Assembly (NCBI GenBank): GCA_024867545.1
Contig: JANFNE010000003.1
Coordinates: forward strand, 310,001-374,000
DNA: 64,000 bases
Reading direction: 5' to 3'
Source of the DNA: Phytopythium helicoides
Taxonomy: Eukaryota; Oomycota; Peronosporomycetes; Pythiales; Pythiaceae
Shown here in pieces: positions 10,706 to 19,548 of this stretch. Positions within the stretch are counted from its first letter, which is position 1. Every line of letters starts with the position of its first letter. A model generated the notes under the pieces. It did not search any database. It was not told where the DNA came from and was given only the letters and a program-made list of their open reading frames with translations. A program made the translations under genes and the position numbers.

Positions 10706-11689
10706 ATGGAGGCGCTGCCTGGCGAGGTGTGGGCGCTGCTGCTGCGGTTCCTGGGGCCAGCGGAGCTGCTGCGCGCGTCGCAGGTGGACGGCGCCTGGCG
10801 GAGGCGCGTGCTGGAGCTGGAGGCGCCGCTGTGGCGCGCGTTGGCGCTCGGAGACGCGCGATTATTATTTCGCGTGGAGCTTCCGGCGCGCGGCGGGTTC
10901 TCGTCCTGGAAGCAGCTTTACCTTCGGCACCGCGTGTTCCGCTTCCGAGGGCTGTCCGTGGACTACGAGGACGAAGAGGTGGACGAGCGGACGTTCGTCA
11001 AGGTGGAGAGGCCGCTGGACGAGTGGTGGGGCGGCCGCCCGAGCAGTCTGAGCATCGACATGTGGATCTGCCTGCTGCCGAGCGACGCGCAGGGAGGAGG
11101 ACGGGGGGCATTCATGGGCGGCGTGGTCTTCGGACAGCAGTCGGCGGCGTGCGACTCGCCATTCTGGCCGCACTTGCGCCACCATGCTGTCGTGGTCGAC
11201 GCCAACTGCAATCTCAACAGTTGTCTGATGGACGGCAGACCCATCAGCGTCCGGAGACTCACCGAGCGCCGATGGTATCACGTCGCCATCACGTTTGAGT
11301 GCGCTGATGGAAGCGACGTCGGCCGACAAGACATTTTCATTGACGGCGAGCTCGCGGCGTCGGTGGATGGCCGGCTGCATCCAGACTGGCAGCGACTGAC
11401 CCACTGCCAAGTTGGCACCGGATACATTGCGGCAGGACTGCACGCGTGGCCGACCGAGAGCTACCGCGGGTGGTACGGCTTTAACGGACTCATCGACGAG
11501 TTCCGGATATGGAGTGCGGTGCTTTCAGAGACCGAGATCCACCACCTCGCAACACTGCGCTGCCCAGAGCTGCTGTGGGCGGATCACGATCTGTGGTTCT
11601 CATTGCAACGAGATGCGTGCAATTTGCAAGGCATTGCTCGATTCAACATGCCGCGTCCAGCTCAAGGGATTTGGGTGCGAGAGCTGTGA
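10706..11689 (+). CDS. F-box protein with C-terminal LamG/ConA-like domain
   Basis: A 327-residue single-exon protein. Residues 1-45 (LPGEVWALLLRFLGPAELLRASQVDGAWRR) form an F-box, which would bind SKP1 and make this a substrate receptor of an SCF ubiquitin ligase. Residues ~75-310 form a beta-rich LamG/concanavalin-like domain with the usual landmarks: WYHVAITFE, IFIDGELAAS, and YGFNGLIDEFRIWSAVLSETEI. That domain could bind glycan or another ligand and so choose the substrate. A related domain closes the pseudokinase-PDZ gene near 27.1-27.9 kb. The start ATG is the first in frame and leads straight into the F-box. Confidence 0.8.
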   Translation: MEALPGEVWALLLRFLGPAELLRASQVDGAWRRRVLELEAPLWRALALGDARLLFRVELPARGGFSSWKQLYLRHRVFRFRGLSVDYEDEEVDERTFVKVERPLDEWWGGRPSSLSIDMWICLLPSDAQGGGRGAFMGGVVFGQQSAACDSPFWPHLRHHAVVVDANCNLNSCLMDGRPISVRRLTERRWYHVAITFECADGSDVGRQDIFIDGELAASVDGRLHPDWQRLTHCQVGTGYIAAGLHAWPTESYRGWYGFNGLIDEFRIWSAVLSETEIHHLATLRCPELLWADHDLWFSLQRDACNLQGIARFNMPRPAQGIWVREL

Positions 11690-11778
11690 AGTGTATGAAA
11701 GTCGCTCCACTCGAGCGCCATGCATGAAACGCAACCGATCAAGCTTTCTCTAGAAGGTTTCATTTCCCATGGGACTAC

Positions 11779-12567
11779 CTACGCTCGGGACCCAATGTGA
11801 TGCCACCCCATTCCTTCCAAAGTGCTACAAATGCGTCTACGTGGTGCCCGCTTGGCAATAAACCAAGCACAGTCTCTTTTCGCGAGATCGAAGAGCGACT
11901 CGCCCTTCACTTCAGCGCTTCCAGACAACAGCCACTGGGCCATTTCTTCGTGTCCGCGCTCTTGAGCGATTTTGTGCAAGTAGTCCACGCGCCGAGGAAC
12001 ATTGGTCCACCGCAAGAGCCACTGCACCATTTCGAGCTGCCCGCATGCCACGGCGTCCATGACCGGGTCGAAAAAGCCAACGACGACTATCCAGTCGAGG
12101 CGCCGCCGTCGCACAATCCACTGGATGACCGGAAGGTGGCCGGAGCGGACAGCCTGGACAATAGCGGCTGGTTCACACGACACGCTTGGCCAAGTCGAAT
12201 CGATCCAGTCAGCCGCCTCCACCTGACCGTAAGTCACCGCCTTGTTCAACATGCGTCGAGCTTTCCCACACCCGAGAAACGGAGACCACGTTGCATGAAT
12301 CCACTCCATTATGTGGACGTGATTGTGGCGCGCTGCGACCCGCATGGCTTTCTGTATCAACTTCTTGGAAATGCCAAGAGAGTCTTGACTGGAGCTTTGC
12401 TGAGTTTGCACGAGATGCTGGAGGAGATGGAGGTGTCCAGCTTGCACAGCGTCAAGAAAGCTCCATCGCAAAGAGTAGTCGAGGAGCTCATCCAGCTGTT
12501 GCGCAACGTGACGGAGTGCGTCGACGCTTGGTCGGTCACGGCAAACTACCGAGACGCTCGTCAGCAT
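11779..12567 (-). CDS. Ankyrin-like repeat protein
   Basis: A 262-residue single-exon protein starting with ATG at 12567. Degenerate ankyrin-type repeats are visible: FLDAVQAGHLHLLQHLVQT, AVRSGHLPVIQWIVRRRRLD, AVACGQLEMVQWLL and ERGHEEMAQWLL. Such proteins made almost only of ankyrin repeats with the pattern xGHLxxxQWL are abundant in oomycetes and presumably mediate protein contacts. No further domain or targeting signal is seen. It is convergent with the F-box gene and divergent from the PDR transporter. Confidence 0.75.
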   Translation of the reverse strand: MLTSVSVVCRDRPSVDALRHVAQQLDELLDYSLRWSFLDAVQAGHLHLLQHLVQTQQSSSQDSLGISKKLIQKAMRVAARHNHVHIMEWIHATWSPFLGCGKARRMLNKAVTYGQVEAADWIDSTWPSVSCEPAAIVQAVRSGHLPVIQWIVRRRRLDWIVVVGFFDPVMDAVACGQLEMVQWLLRWTNVPRRVDYLHKIAQERGHEEMAQWLLSGSAEVKGESLFDLAKRDCAWFIAKRAPRRRICSTLEGMGWHHIGSRA

Positions 12568-12997
12568 TGTTAGCTGCGAAAATCGAGAGGAGGCAAAAAT
12601 AAGAGTGAGGCGTTCTGCGCTGATGAAGGCGCTGGATGGTCTGCATCGATATTTCGCGAGATTCGTGCGTCACGAATCATGTGGTGCATGGACCCGCACC
12701 CAGAGGTCCAACTGAATTTTGCGTGGCTTCTGCTTCAAAATCAGTTGTATATCATGTCGAATGATTCATACGATCGTTAGTCGGCGCGCGGCAGGTCTCT
12801 TCAACTAGGCAAAGTTGCCGTGTAGGATCTGAGAAATCATTGATGTATTTGATCACAGCAAGTTGAAATCGAGAGCTCGAGTTATCGTCAAGAGAGCTAT
12901 GCATGCTGCTGCAGGCAATTAGTCTCGCTTGCACGTGCAGTTGCTCTGCGAGCACTTCGCGATTGACAGCCTCTCGCCCAAGCCGACGCTTTCAGCA
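12568..12997. other. Divergent promoter region
   Basis: About 430 bases between the start codons of the ankyrin-like gene and the PDR transporter. AT-rich in 12700-12900. The transporter frame is open from 12929 but begins there only with TTG, so this stretch is leader rather than coding. Confidence 0.4.
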
Positions 12998-15900
12998 ATG
13001 GCGGCGTCAGCCTCCACTGGACCGCCACCGATCGGCATTCGCTGCACTGGTTTATCGTTAGCTCGACTCGTCCAAGTTGGTGGTTCCTTGCCCTTGTTCG
13101 GCAAGCAAAAGGAGACCTACTACATCTTCCGAAATGTATGTGGCACTTTTGAACCAGGCTCTATGACACTCATACTGGGTCAGCCAGGCTCTGGCAAATC
13201 GTCTTTGATCAAAGCTCTTGGGGGCCGCTCTTCAAGCGTTCCAGCGGCATTCTTCGAAGGCGAGCTGAGTTACAATGGAGCATCGCTGACCTTGTTGAGA
13301 CGAGTTCTACCGAGACACGTAGCGTATGTGCCTCAAGATGACATCCACTTCCCCAAGCTCACAGTTCGCGAGACGCTCGAGTTTGCTAAGGATTGCTGTG
13401 GAGATGAGTTCTCAGCGCACGGCGATCTCTTGACAAGTCGACAAGTTCCTACAGGGACTTCGCCTGATCCCAAGATCACAAGCTTGCTGAATGAAAAACG
13501 CACTGACCATATGATTCAGCAGCTGGGTCTCGTCGGATGTCAAGACACTGTTGTTGGTGATGTCATGACCCGCGGGGTTTCTGGAGGCGAACGCAAGCGC
13601 GTCACCATGGGCGAGATGCTCTATGGTGACAAGCAGATTGTACTGCTCGATGAGATCACCACTGGTCTCGATAGCGCCATCGCCTACGATATTGTGTCTT
13701 CACAGCGAAGGATGGCAAAGGAGAGACACAAGACAGTTGTGATGTCGCTGCTGCAGCCATCTCCCGAGATCTTTGGACTCTTCGACAATGTGATAGTTCT
13801 GAACGCTGGAGAAGTCCTCTACTTTGGTCCGTGTAGAGAGGCTGTCGAGTACTTTGCGAGTGTGGGCTACGCGTGCCCTCCTGACCGGAATGTCGCTGAC
13901 TTTTTGGTAGATCTGGGAACAACCAAGCAGGACCAGTATCAAACGATTCCTCTCCCCGTTGACAACATTGTACCGACTACCGCCAGTGAGTTTGCTACTG
14001 CATTCACTCACTCGATGGTGCATCGCGCCATGGTTGCAAATGTTCAGACTATCACTGAGGAGCAAGCGCGTGAGGCAACTCAACGTATTGTTGGGTCCCG
14101 TTCCGAGTTCCACCAAGGTTTTTGGGCAAGCACTTGGACGTTGCTCAAGCGTCAGATCACGCTCAGTGTACGCGACCGAGCTTACCTGCTGGGGCGACTC
14201 CTTGCTGTCATGGTAGTTGGACTGCTGTATGGTACACTGTTTTATCAGTTCGAGCCAACTGACATCACAGTGGTTGTCGGTGTGACTTTCACCGTTACTC
14301 TTTTCCTCGCTGCCAAGCAAGCGGCTGAGAATCCAATGTTCATGGAAGCACGAGCCATGTTCTACAAGCAGCGAGACGCAAACTTTTATCGTACGTCGTC
14401 GTTCCTCCTAGCGTACTCGGTGTCGCAAGTCCCATCAGCATTGGTAGAAACGCTAGTTTCAGGCTCCATTATCTACTGGGCGTGTGGGTTTGTGCCGTCT
14501 GCTGGCAACTTCCTGCTGTTCGAGTTGTTTCTGCTCATCACAAGCTTGGCACTTTCGTCTACTTTTTTCCTAGTCGCAGCCATCTCGCCAAATATCCAAG
14601 TTGCAGAGCCGATGGGTATGCTTTTGGCGCTCGTGTATGTCCTTTTTGGCGGTGCCATGATCACGAAGAGCTTCATCCCAGACTATCTCATCTGGGTTTT
14701 CTGGCTGAACCCGTTAGCATGGGTCTTTCGAAGCCTAATTGTTCTCCAGTACCGCCATGAGAGTTTTGATGTATGCGACTACGGAGGAATTGACTACTGC
14801 GTTGCGTACGGAAAAACCATGGGCGAGTATTATCTGAGCTCGTACGATATTCCATCAGAGAAGTATTGGGTCTGGCTGGGTCTTGGCTTTCTGGTACTTT
14901 CGTACGCGGTATTCATGGGGCTAGTATATCTTGCACTCGAGTTTAAGCGATTCGGCGAGCAGGGCACAAACTTCAAAGCAACACTAAACGACGAGAAGCC
15001 AGGTGATCAGCCCAGATCTATAGGCAATTGCACGCCAGAATCGTATGGATTCATTTCAACACCACGATTCCATCATGACTCCACAAATGTTCTTCTCGAC
15101 ATCCCTGTTGACCACAGACTTCAAGGCGCTCGACCGGTTGCGCTTGCGTTCATGGATATCTGGTACTCTGTCCCTGACCCGAACAACAAAAAACAAAACA
15201 TCGACCTGCTCAAGGGAGTCAGCGGATATGCCATGCCACACACCATCACAGCGCTCATGGGAGCTTCTGGAGCCGGAAAGACCACACTCATGGACGTCAT
15301 CGCTGGTAGAAAGACTGGTGGTACCATGACTGGACAAGTACTGCTCAACGGATACCCAGCAACTGATTTGGCGATCCGTCGATCAACTGGATACTGCGAG
15401 CAAATGGATGTGCACTCGGAGACCGCTACTTTCCGTGAAGCTCTGTTGTTCAGCGCATTCCTTCGACAGGGTTCGGATGTCTCTGATGAAGTGAAGCGTA
15501 ACTGGGTGAGCGAATGTATCGATCTTCTGGAGCTGGCATCGATCGCCGACAACATTATCCGAGGTAGTTCTCGCGAGCAGTTGAAACGGTTGACGATCGG
15601 AGTAGAGCTGGCGGCTCGACCGAGTGTGTTGTTCCTTGATGAGCCGACGAGTGGGTTGGATGCTCGTGCTGCGAAGCATATCATGGAAGGAGTGCGAAAA
15701 GTGGCAGATACTGGTGTGACTGTAGTTTGTACCATTCACCAGCCGTCACCGGAGGTATTTGGAGTGTTTGATAAGCTGCTGTTGCTGAAGCGTGGTGGAG
15801 AGATGGTGTTTTTTGGCGATTTGAAGAATGGAGCTCGTGAGATGATCGAGTATTTTGAGTCGATTGCTGGAGTTCGGAGATTTGAAGAGGGTATGAATCC

Positions 15901-16960
15901 GGCGGCGTGGATGCTGGATGTAATTGGCGCAAGCATTATTGAGCCTCTCAATGAATCGTCTCCTGACTTTGCAGCTCGCTTCAGTCAAAGCGAGTTGAGA
16001 AAGCGTTTGGCGTCAGAGCTGAGACTTGAGCGCGTTGGTACACCAGCTTTGTCGGCTCCCGCGTTAGAGTATTCTTCGAAGCGAGCTGCAAGTGAGGTGA
16101 CTCAGATGCACATGCTGATGAATCGCTTCTTCCGCATGCACTGGCGAGACTCGGACTATAACATCGTTCGATGGGCTGTCTCCGTGGTCCTCGCTGCACT
16201 CTTTGCGCTCATCTTCAACGACGTCCAGTACAAGAGCTACCAGAATATCAATTCGGGCATTGGAATGCTGTATCTTTCCTCCATCTTTGTCGGGATCGTC
16301 TCTTTTGATAGTGTACTTCCGTTCACCATTGCCGACAGGGGTGCATTGTACAGAGAGCGAGCTTCGCGAACTTACAACGTCGTGTGGTACTGGCTGGCGT
16401 CGACTGTTGCGGAGATCCCGTATGTGTTGTTCAGCACGCTCCTGTTCACATCAATCTTCTTTCCAAGCGTTGGCTTCGCTGGCGTCTGGAGGTTCCTTGT
16501 ATTTTGGCTCGCGAACACCCTTGCCGTGCTAACGCAGACATACCTCGGTAATCTGCTCGCAATCTTACTGCCCTCAATCGAGACGGCAGCAGCAGTTGGA
16601 ATGCTCCTCATCGCAATTTTCGTCGTGCACATGGGATTCAATCCACCGGCGTCGACTTTGCCTGCTGGTTATAAGCTTATCTACCACATCACGCCACAGA
16701 AGTACATTTTGTCGATTCTGTCGGCAGTTGTTTTTGCGGATTGTTCAAGCGAGGACGGAGACGAGATCGGCTGCAGAGTACTGGAAAATGCGCCACCGAC
16801 ACTGCCTCCGAATGTGACAGTTAAAGAGTTCGTGAAGAGCGTGTACTGGATGAAGTACGACGAGGTCTGGTCGAACATGATCGTCGTGCTGCTGATCATC
16901 GTAGTCCTTCGAGTGCTCGCCTTGATCGGGCTGCGATTCGTCAACTACCAGACCAAGTAG
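12998..16960 (+). CDS. Full-size PDR-type ABC transporter (ABCG)
   Basis: A plasma-membrane-type pleiotropic drug resistance transporter with the order NBD-TMD-NBD-TMD, intronless, 1,320 residues. NBD1 has Walker A GQPGSGKS (Lys67), the signature VSGGERKRV (from 194) and Walker B IVLLDEIT (Asp218). NBD2 has Walker A GASGAGKTT (Lys761), a signature-position SSREQLKRLTIG and Walker B VLFLDEPTSGLD (Asp881). Each membrane half starts with a conserved amphipathic run and has about six hydrophobic segments; the first half ends before the LALEFKRFGEQGTNF linker and the second ends LRFVNYQTK. The ATG at 12998 is the first in frame. Likely substrates are toxins or drugs; no specific one can be read from the sequence. 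Confidence 0.92.
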   Translation: MAASASTGPPPIGIRCTGLSLARLVQVGGSLPLFGKQKETYYIFRNVCGTFEPGSMTLILGQPGSGKSSLIKALGGRSSSVPAAFFEGELSYNGASLTLLRRVLPRHVAYVPQDDIHFPKLTVRETLEFAKDCCGDEFSAHGDLLTSRQVPTGTSPDPKITSLLNEKRTDHMIQQLGLVGCQDTVVGDVMTRGVSGGERKRVTMGEMLYGDKQIVLLDEITTGLDSAIAYDIVSSQRRMAKERHKTVVMSLLQPSPEIFGLFDNVIVLNAGEVLYFGPCREAVEYFASVGYACPPDRNVADFLVDLGTTKQDQYQTIPLPVDNIVPTTASEFATAFTHSMVHRAMVANVQTITEEQAREATQRIVGSRSEFHQGFWASTWTLLKRQITLSVRDRAYLLGRLLAVMVVGLLYGTLFYQFEPTDITVVVGVTFTVTLFLAAKQAAENPMFMEARAMFYKQRDANFYRTSSFLLAYSVSQVPSALVETLVSGSIIYWACGFVPSAGNFLLFELFLLITSLALSSTFFLVAAISPNIQVAEPMGMLLALVYVLFGGAMITKSFIPDYLIWVFWLNPLAWVFRSLIVLQYRHESFDVCDYGGIDYCVAYGKTMGEYYLSSYDIPSEKYWVWLGLGFLVLSYAVFMGLVYLALEFKRFGEQGTNFKATLNDEKPGDQPRSIGNCTPESYGFISTPRFHHDSTNVLLDIPVDHRLQGARPVALAFMDIWYSVPDPNNKKQNIDLLKGVSGYAMPHTITALMGASGAGKTTLMDVIAGRKTGGTMTGQVLLNGYPATDLAIRRSTGYCEQMDVHSETATFREALLFSAFLRQGSDVSDEVKRNWVSECIDLLELASIADNIIRGSSREQLKRLTIGVELAARPSVLFLDEPTSGLDARAAKHIMEGVRKVADTGVTVVCTIHQPSPEVFGVFDKLLLLKRGGEMVFFGDLKNGAREMIEYFESIAGVRRFEEGMNPAAWMLDVIGASIIEPLNESSPDFAARFSQSELRKRLASELRLERVGTPALSAPALEYSSKRAASEVTQMHMLMNRFFRMHWRDSDYNIVRWAVSVVLAALFALIFNDVQYKSYQNINSGIGMLYLSSIFVGIVSFDSVLPFTIADRGALYRERASRTYNVVWYWLASTVAEIPYVLFSTLLFTSIFFPSVGFAGVWRFLVFWLANTLAVLTQTYLGNLLAILLPSIETAAAVGMLLIAIFVVHMGFNPPASTLPAGYKLIYHITPQKYILSILSAVVFADCSSEDGDEIGCRVLENAPPTLPPNVTVKEFVKSVYWMKYDEVWSNMIVVLLIIVVLRVLALIGLRFVNYQTK

Positions 16961-17305
16961 TTTTGTTCCAAGCAGCTGCTTTTCGATGCGGCCTTGAACC
17001 GACAAAGCTGTTCATTGAGGCAATCCAATCAATGGACAAACTATCGATCCATCCAAACAACCAGTTGAGATGGCAAAACGTACCTGTAGTGTTTCTGTCC
17101 GTCCAAACAGAAGGTTGAGATGGCAAAATGTACTGTGGTAATTCTGGTAGGTACGCCAAACGTGCAGAAAACCGCTGCAAGACGACTCGTTGGAGCGAAA
17201 TCTGTCGCGAGTTGTAAAAGCTGCGTCCAGGTCATAGTCTCACTCTTGCATTCGACAGCACCTTGACACTCACCTACCCAACAAGACGATCTCCCAGTTC
17301 TATCG
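16961..17305. other. Promoter region of the first SWEET gene
   Basis: About 345 bases. Contains a two-copy 50-bp tandem repeat (listed separately) and otherwise no gene. Confidence 0.4.
17051..17150. repeat. Two-copy 50-bp tandem repeat
   Basis: The block tccaaaca..ggttgagatggcaaaa..gtac occurs from 17051 and again from 17101 with about 80% identity by eye (the shared cores are gttgagatggcaaaa and tccaaaca). It lies ~155 bases upstream of the first SWEET start codon, so it may be a doubled regulatory site. Not seen upstream of the second SWEET. Confidence 0.7.
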
Positions 17306-18131
17306 ATGACGAGCACAATCGATACCGTGCTCGCCATCCTCACGACTATCTCCAACATCGGGTTGGCATTCAGTCCAGTCCCTGACATGCTTCGTGTCCA
17401 CAAAAGCCAGAGCACCGGTAACATGGTCGTCTTCCCTTTGGTCGCTATGTGGGTCAGCAATCACGTTTGGTGAGTGCAATGTCCGATTTGTTAATTGAAT
17501 GCACTGGTTTACCACCGCTTCGTGAAGGCTGGCGTACGCGTACGCGACCAACAACATCTTCTCGCTGCTCATCGTGTCGGCTGTCGGTGAGGTCTTATCG
17601 ATCATCTACCTCGTCGTCTATGTGCGGTGGAGCAAACACCGCATGTACGTCGCGAAGGCATCAGCTCTTGGTCTGTTCATCTTCGCGGTGATCACAGCGT
17701 ACCTTGTGCTGGTCGAGACGAGCGTGATCCATCAGAGCAAAGACCAGCTCGGCAACGTGCTTGGGTACCTCGCTGATGCGTCGAACTTCTTCCTCTACTT
17801 CTCGCCGCTGGAGAAGGTCAGAGAAGTGATCACGACAAAGTCGTCAGTGTCCATCCCGGTGCTTATGAGTGCCGCGATCGGTCTCAACTGCGCTTTGTGG
17901 TTCGTTACTGGCATCGTCCAAGACGACCTGTTCATTGCAGTTCCCAACGCGATTGGTACTGCACTGAGCGTGACCCAAGTCGTACTTTACTTCATCTACC
18001 GCCCAGGTCAGCAGACGACAGACACCATCAGCAAAGCAGAGCTCCCAGTCGATCTGGAGGTTCAGGCATTGTCCCCAAAGAGCCCTGCCTTCCACCCACT
18101 CCCTTCGCCTCTCGAATCTTCGAAGGTGTGA
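17306..18131 (+). CDS. SWEET-family sugar transporter, two exons
   Basis: SWEETs are seven-helix facilitators of sugar movement built of two three-helix MtN3 repeats. Exon 1 is 17306-17469 and exon 2 17528-18131; the 58-nt intron starts GTGAGTGC and ends CGTGAAG and interrupts a Trp codon, giving 255 residues. MtN3 repeat 1 runs from LAILTTISNIGLAFSPVPDM through VSNHVW; repeat 2 contains FFLYFSPLEKVREVITTKSS and IPVLMSAAIGLNCALWFVTG, with PNAIGTALSVTQVVLYFIY as the last helix. The C-tail is short, Ser/Pro-rich and cytosolic. It is followed by an intronless paralogue 427 bases downstream. Confidence 0.9.
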
Positions 18132-18557
18132 GCTGTGTGAGCTATACCAAAGACTAGAGGCGACTAGATACTTTTGAATGCACGTGCATATCGAATAGAC
18201 CCGTTTGTCTGTGTCGTTGAATGCGAGTTGATAAGTGTGCCAAAGAGTGAGCGGGCAAAAGATAGTAAGTCCCGAATTGCGTTGCCCATCCATGTTGACG
18301 AGATACAGAGCTGCTGTAGCCATCCCTTCAGTCGATTAGATGAAAAAATTGCTTTGTCCTATCGAAAGAGACTGCCTCGATTTGTTATAGTATCCAATGT
18401 CCAATGCATAAGACACTTCGAAGAGACCACATGAAACAGCAAGTCTCACTTGAATCGAACGACACGTCAGTCTTCAACACCTGCACTCTAGCCTCATTGT
18501 TGTATTCACCAAGCCCATAGCAAGCCAAAAGCTCGCCCAAGTACAGCCAGGATCAAT
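18132..18557. other. Intergenic between tandem SWEET genes
   Basis: About 425 bases, AT-rich, containing the 3' flank of the first and promoter of the second SWEET gene. No other feature seen. Confidence 0.4.
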
Positions 18558-19319
18558 ATGGTGAGCTCAGCATTTACCACGGCTCTTGGTGTGCTCACGA
18601 CCATCTCGCAGATTGTGCTCACGCTCAGCCCCGGTCCGGAGCTCTACCACGTGTACAAGAACAAAAGCGTCGGCACCATGATTGTCTCGCCTCTTGTCGC
18701 CATGTGGATCAACAACCACCTGTGGGTCGTCTACGCGTATCCAAAGGGCAACATCTTCCCGCTCTTCTCGGTCTGCGTCTTCGCCGAAGCTCTCTCAATC
18801 CTCTACATCACGGTCTACGCACACTACTGCGATAATCGCCTGTATGTGGCCAAGGCAATTGGACTAGGACTTCTCATTTTCGTCCCGGTGACGTTGTACC
18901 TTATCCTGGCAGAAGTCGGAGTACTCCACCAGAGTCGCAGCGGTGTTGTCGATGTCCTGGGCTACCTGGCTGTGGCCATGAATTTCGTGCTATACTTGTC
19001 GCCGCTCGAGAAAGTAAAGCATGTGGTCATGACCAAGTCGTCGGCGTCCATCCCCGTACTCATGTGTGGTGCAATTGGTCTCAACAGCTTTCTGTGGTTT
19101 GTCTCGGGCATTGTGGAGCACGACATGTACTTGCTCATCCCGAACGCCGCCGGGACGGTGCTTAGCATCGTTCAGGTTGTGCTCTACTTCGCCTACCGTT
19201 CTCGTCAGCCTCCGCAAGCAATAAAAGCAAGCGACTTCGACCTCGAGCTACAGCCCTCACACCAAACAGCGTTCCAAGGTATATGTTCGCCAGTGGTGAC
19301 TCCAGCGAGTACGAGGTAG
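18558..19319 (+). CDS. SWEET-family sugar transporter, intronless paralogue
   Basis: A 253-residue protein with two MtN3 repeats, tandem to the previous gene and roughly half identical to it by eye. Landmarks are LTTISQIVLTLSPGPELYHV, INNHLWVVYAYPKGNIFPL, NFVLYLSPLEKVKHVVMTKSS, IPVLMCGAIGLNSFLWFVSG and PNAAGTVLSIVQVVLYFAY. The site that carries the intron in the first gene (the Trp after NNHL) is uninterrupted here, so one gene has gained or lost an intron since the duplication. The C-tail differs completely between the two. Confidence 0.92.
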   Translation: MVSSAFTTALGVLTTISQIVLTLSPGPELYHVYKNKSVGTMIVSPLVAMWINNHLWVVYAYPKGNIFPLFSVCVFAEALSILYITVYAHYCDNRLYVAKAIGLGLLIFVPVTLYLILAEVGVLHQSRSGVVDVLGYLAVAMNFVLYLSPLEKVKHVVMTKSSASIPVLMCGAIGLNSFLWFVSGIVEHDMYLLIPNAAGTVLSIVQVVLYFAYRSRQPPQAIKASDFDLELQPSHQTAFQGICSPVVTPASTR

Positions 19320-19548
19320 CCATCTCCCTGGATGGGTTGGCTAAGGCAAGCACACCAGGGCATGCGGATATTGTAGGCAGCGCTTCATAGATCGATGCAG
19401 CACCTACTACTACGAACCATGAGCAAAAGTAAATTGCTTCAATTGAAGTTGCGCAAACAGAGAGGAGTACTGTATTGCTGAAAGAGGGACGAAGTGAAAT
19501 GTGGCAGTCAGTCGAGTCGCATTCTTGGTTTGGATCTGGGGAGCGACG

